A DNA stretch of 34,916 nucleotides. Origin: JAZKFT01 sp043760535 (lineage in GTDB: Bacteria; Bacteroidota; Bacteroidia; Chitinophagales; Chitinophagaceae). A program made the position numbers and the translations under genes. The notes under the pieces are model-generated. The model did not search any database. It saw nothing but the letters and a program-made list of their open reading frames with translations, and was not told the DNA's origin. Position 1 is the first letter of the stretch, and every line of letters begins with the position of its first letter. Below, one piece after another: positions 32,187-34,916 of this stretch. The stretch spans positions 1 to 34,916 of the forward strand of contig JAYUOV010000195.1 of NCBI GenBank assembly GCA_043760535.1. Direction: 5' to 3'.

Positions 32187-32435
32187 ATGAACAGCATTAA
32201 AAAATACCTTGGTTTTCTTTGGCTTGCCATTGGGCCTGTAATGATGGTGGGGCTTATTTACCGTGCCATCCATGAATTTGGTACAGCCAAACCCGATCAG
32301 TTGGAAGAGTTGAAAGTTTTCTGGCCTGTGGTCATTATTATCTTCATTCCCATTGCCATTGGCTTTTGCATTTTCGGCTGGTACTCGGTAAAAAACCTGT
32401 ACGATAAATTGCCGGAGAATAGTGGGGAGTTGTAA
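32187..32435 (+). CDS. Small two-helix membrane protein, DUF6814-like
   Basis: This 82-aa membrane protein has two hydrophobic helices at about 7-27 (LGFLWLAIGPVMMVGLIYRA) and 45-66 (FWPVVIIIFIPIAIGFCIFG), ending WYSVKNLYDKLPENSGEL. The sequence resembles the small Bacteroidota family I know as DUF6814, which is repeatedly encoded directly after MHS-type MFS transporters. That arrangement is what is seen here. A role as accessory subunit of the transporter is inferred from this linkage only. Confidence 0.8.
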   Translation: MNSIKKYLGFLWLAIGPVMMVGLIYRAIHEFGTAKPDQLEELKVFWPVVIIIFIPIAIGFCIFGWYSVKNLYDKLPENSGEL

Positions 32436-32553
32436 GGTTTCTGCCTTTTTGAAAAACAAGAAGCTCAAAAATTACTCCTTTAATGATGTCCTAAAATTGG
32501 GCTTCATTCTTTTATGGGCTTTCATTGTCAGGTTTTACTTTTCTATATAATTA

Positions 32554-32593
32554 AGAAGATTCAGCCCAATATTAAAATTGAACTGAATCTTCT
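32554..32593. terminator. Hairpin between convergent genes
   Basis: Agaagattcag (32554-32564) and ctgaatcttct (32583-32593) are exact 11-nt inverted repeats with an 18-nt loop. The hairpin is placed between the rightward DUF6814-like gene and the leftward lipoprotein gene. T-runs are weak, so termination is probable rather than certain. Confidence 0.5.
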
Positions 32594-32626
32594 AATTCTA
32601 ATCTAACCAAAATTTCTACAGCTAAA

Positions 32627-33514
32627 CTATAAAACTCGTTTACCTATAAATTCTCCCATTCTGCTACGGGCAGCAGGAGTATATTCTCTCTCTGGTTTCT
32701 CAAAATAATAATACCTTATAAATACTGAATCGAAATTGTTTTTGTAAAAACCATAACCATTTACTTGAACAATGTATTTATTATCAATCATTGCAGGCCA
32801 AGCTTCGTCATGTACAGGAAGGGAAGTAAAGCCAAAAGAACTATTCCCCAACCCCAACCACAATGCATAAGGATAACCTTTAGGTAGCCCTCTTATGTTA
32901 AAGTAGGGAGCACGGTTGCCGAAGGGAACTAAAGTGTCTCCATCCCAATTTAGTTTCACTACAATTGTATCAGCTGGATATCTCAGGTCAACACCACGGT
33001 AACTAAATTTTATGCTGTCAATTCCATTAATACTTATATACTTAACTATTGTGTCAGTCTTTGTATCAAATTCAAAATCATTTACTTTATAAGCATAATT
33101 TACAAAGCAGGTTATTGGAATCCGGCCTGTCGGATTCTCAAAGTTAACACCAATTCCAATCCCTGTTCGTTGCCTTGTGTCATTACCTATTAACCACTCT
33201 ACTTTGTTTATGCGAATTATGTTTTCATAAACAAGTTTGAAATTATATGATTGGTTACTAAAAGACATGGTTGCACTTGGCCTGAACATGTAAAAAACAC
33301 TATCAATTAATGTTGAATCTCTGTAGTAATCAGTTTGGTTAGAAACATTTACAGGACTCCAATCTCTAATAGCTACGATGTATGACGAAACGATTGTAAA
33401 CGTTGGTGTTTTGGTAGGACTCGTTACAACAGGTGGTGTTTTTTTACAACAACTTCCACCCATCAAAATAGACAACAACATAACCCATGCAAGATTTATT
33501 ATTAGGCTTTTCAT
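32627..33514 (-). CDS. Hypothetical lipoprotein
   Basis: This protein has 295 aa from ATG 33514. The upstream in-frame ATG at 33538 overlaps the previous gene's end and lacks a proper signal start. The signal sequence MKSLIINLAWVMLLSILMGG leads to SCCKK, with C22 as the likely lipidated residue (the lipobox is loose). The mature part is beta-rich with many Tyr and Asp and no motif I recognise; repeated TDTIVKYISI and ADTIVVKLNW stretches suggest an Ig-like or lipocalin-like fold. It starts 10 nt after the stop of the T9SS gene on the same strand, so the two are an operon and may form one surface structure (inference). Confidence 0.75.
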   Translation of the reverse strand: MKSLIINLAWVMLLSILMGGSCCKKTPPVVTSPTKTPTFTIVSSYIVAIRDWSPVNVSNQTDYYRDSTLIDSVFYMFRPSATMSFSNQSYNFKLVYENIIRINKVEWLIGNDTRQRTGIGIGVNFENPTGRIPITCFVNYAYKVNDFEFDTKTDTIVKYISINGIDSIKFSYRGVDLRYPADTIVVKLNWDGDTLVPFGNRAPYFNIRGLPKGYPYALWLGLGNSSFGFTSLPVHDEAWPAMIDNKYIVQVNGYGFYKNNFDSVFIRYYYFEKPEREYTPAARSRMGEFIGKRVL

Positions 33515-33524
33515 TATAATAATT

Positions 33525-34916
33525 TTAGTGCTGAACAATAACCCTTTTGGTAAAGAGCTTTTTATTTATCTCTGCCTTTAAAATATAAACACCGCTATTT
33601 AATGCATCTGTCCTAAACGGTAGATTATACTTTCCTGCCAATACATTTGTTTTAATAACAGGTGAGCTTATTAGTTTGCCTGTTATATCATACAGTGATA
33701 TTTTAATGTCACCAGTAACAGGTTGTATCCAATTCACAGATGTAAATTGATTTGCAGGATTTGGAAAAACAACTACGTTGTATTCTTTAGAACTTATACC
33801 ACTAATACCACCCGGCATACTATCTAAAGGTGTGTTAATTAATGGGGAGACCAAATCGGCATATTTTTGAGAGTTACAAAATACTGTAGGGTCTGATGGA
33901 GCAGGAATAATGGCACCACAAGGGTCTGGAAAGGCTTTAACAAATGTTACGTTACCTGGAATAACTACATTAGACTCATTGATTATTTCACCTGAATATG
34001 TAATGGTAATAGGGTTAGTTCCAAACGTAGTACCCGCTTTTATTACAACATTGCCAAGACTTGTATAATCTTTATCAACAGGCGTAAATGGAACAAAAGG
34101 TAAATAAAGATGGCTAGGTACACCACTAAAAGTTTGATTCAAAGGCCATGCAAAGCCATATTGCGTATTGCTAATAGCTTCCTCGGTTAATGGACTACTT
34201 GAGTAGCAATTTACAACAGGTTGATTATTATATAGGTATGTGTAGTCGTATGATATCAACTGATTATCGTCATAGTATCTCCGGATTTCGTATGGATCTA
34301 TTCCCAAAATATCTGATGTGGCATATTGGTAAGTATAGGTTTGTACTATTTTTGCAACTGTCGTATTAACTGGTGGATTTATTGGCTCTAGTTCTACATC
34401 TACCCTAAGCGAAAATTTAGGTAAATCTCCATTTGAGCCAAGAAAAAAACTTGTTTTTTCGATACAATTTGCTGGTGTAAATTGGGTGCTTACGGTTGCC
34501 CCATCATACTTTTGAGAAATTACTCCTTGTATTACATTAAAACCATAGTTATTTAAAACTTCCTCCCTTGTTTCCCACCATGCGGTACTTTCTCCATTGT
34601 TATTCGCATAATCGCATGGTGCAGGATGAGTGGGCACACTTAAACCCATTGCTCTTGGAATGTTCCATTTGTTTATATCAAAAACAATGGCTGTACTCAT
34701 AGACACTACTCTAAGGCTGGCTGCCGGATTCAATACATATTGTAGCGGCTCGGTAATTTTAAATTGGTAAAGATCAAGACTTAAAGTAGGTAGCATGTAA
34801 CAATTGCCACTATAAGCACATTCGGATTCTACACTTTCATTGTACAAAACAGTAGCTGGCCTGTAAACTGCACATTTTAAAGCAGGTTTTTTTATTAAAT
34901 TGAAAACACCAAGTGG
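33525..34916 (-). CDS. T9SS type A sorting-domain protein, C-terminal part (cut by window edge)
   Basis: This leftward frame is still open at base 34916, reading PLGVFNLIKKPALKCAVYRP before the first TTG/ATG candidates. The true start is therefore outside the window and 463 residues are visible. The last 80 or so residues are a type A sorting domain (VVVFPNPANQFTSVNW, IKISLYDITGKLIS, LNSGVYILKAEI, KRVIVQH), directing cargo through the type IX system. The rest is a large beta-rich extracellular region with no family I recognise; one segment (QTYTYQYATSDILGIDPYEI) suggests Rhs/YD-like or similar surface repeats, but weakly. A lipoprotein gene follows after 10 nt. Confidence 0.88.
   Translation of the reverse strand, partial: PLGVFNLIKKPALKCAVYRPATVLYNESVESECAYSGNCYMLPTLSLDLYQFKITEPLQYVLNPAASLRVVSMSTAIVFDINKWNIPRAMGLSVPTHPAPCDYANNNGESTAWWETREEVLNNYGFNVIQGVISQKYDGATVSTQFTPANCIEKTSFFLGSNGDLPKFSLRVDVELEPINPPVNTTVAKIVQTYTYQYATSDILGIDPYEIRRYYDDNQLISYDYTYLYNNQPVVNCYSSSPLTEEAISNTQYGFAWPLNQTFSGVPSHLYLPFVPFTPVDKDYTSLGNVVIKAGTTFGTNPITITYSGEIINESNVVIPGNVTFVKAFPDPCGAIIPAPSDPTVFCNSQKYADLVSPLINTPLDSMPGGISGISSKEYNVVVFPNPANQFTSVNWIQPVTGDIKISLYDITGKLISSPVIKTNVLAGKYNLPFRTDALNSGVYILKAEINKKLFTKRVIVQH

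Overview
The window looks like chromosome from a member of the Bacteroidota, most likely the Chitinophagaceae/Chitinophagales. The evidence is: promoters of the TTG-N17-19-TAnnTTTG type, two type IX secretion (T9SS) cargo proteins (one type A and one type B/gliding-motility C-terminal domain), an alpha/beta-fused 2-oxo-acid dehydrogenase E1, a HmuY/TonB heme locus, CHRD and SBBP-like proteins, AT-rich intergenic DNA and many word-like intergenic repeats. No rRNA, tRNA, CRISPR array or recognisable transposase was seen.

Layout. 1-1087 (minus): a two-component system, with an OmpR-type regulator followed after 3 nt by a histidine kinase that runs off the left edge. 1088-1917: AT-rich divergent spacer. 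1918-3924 (plus): ribosomal protein S1. 4149-5570: a decayed beta-propeller gene. 5598-9001 (minus): two intact tandem exported caspase-like proteases and a third copy reduced to its two ends by a roughly 1 kb deletion. 9203-10606: a TPR membrane protein; then a small lipoprotein (minus), a Tat-exported HisC-like aminotransferase and RsgA (minus). 13496-14733: Pth and a fumarylacetoacetate-hydrolase-family protein. 14789-15543: a dead secreted-protein gene. 15607-18078: fused E1 and a small membrane protein. 18637-20595: type B T9SS cargo. 20635-21288 (minus): NAD(P)-binding reductase. 21570-26124 (minus): heme-acquisition locus (TonB receptor, HmuY-type lipoprotein, DUF6607-like protein) in which the last gene carries two in-frame stops. 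26492-27079: ribosomal protein L25. 27692-28510: double-CHRD lipoprotein. 28511-29173: a gene-free stretch with an inverted-repeat element and a second, degenerate copy of the L25 gene tail and terminator. 29174-30457: UmuC-type polymerase without a visible UmuD. 30574-32435: MFS transporter with a small membrane partner. 32627-34916 (minus): a lipoprotein downstream of a T9SS type A protein cut by the right edge.

Housekeeping translation genes (rpsA, rsgA, pth, rplY) alternate with fast-evolving envelope and secreted genes. At least four secreted or envelope genes show loss: propeller, third caspase, 14.8-15.5 kb gene and DUF6607 tail. The most notable observations are the tandem exported caspase family with one collapsed copy, the DUF6607 gene whose full-length frame survives across two stops, the inverted-repeat element near 28.8 kb, the duplicated L25 tail/terminator, and a 32-nt AT palindrome upstream of the response regulator. 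All functional calls come from reading the sequence only; no database search was possible.
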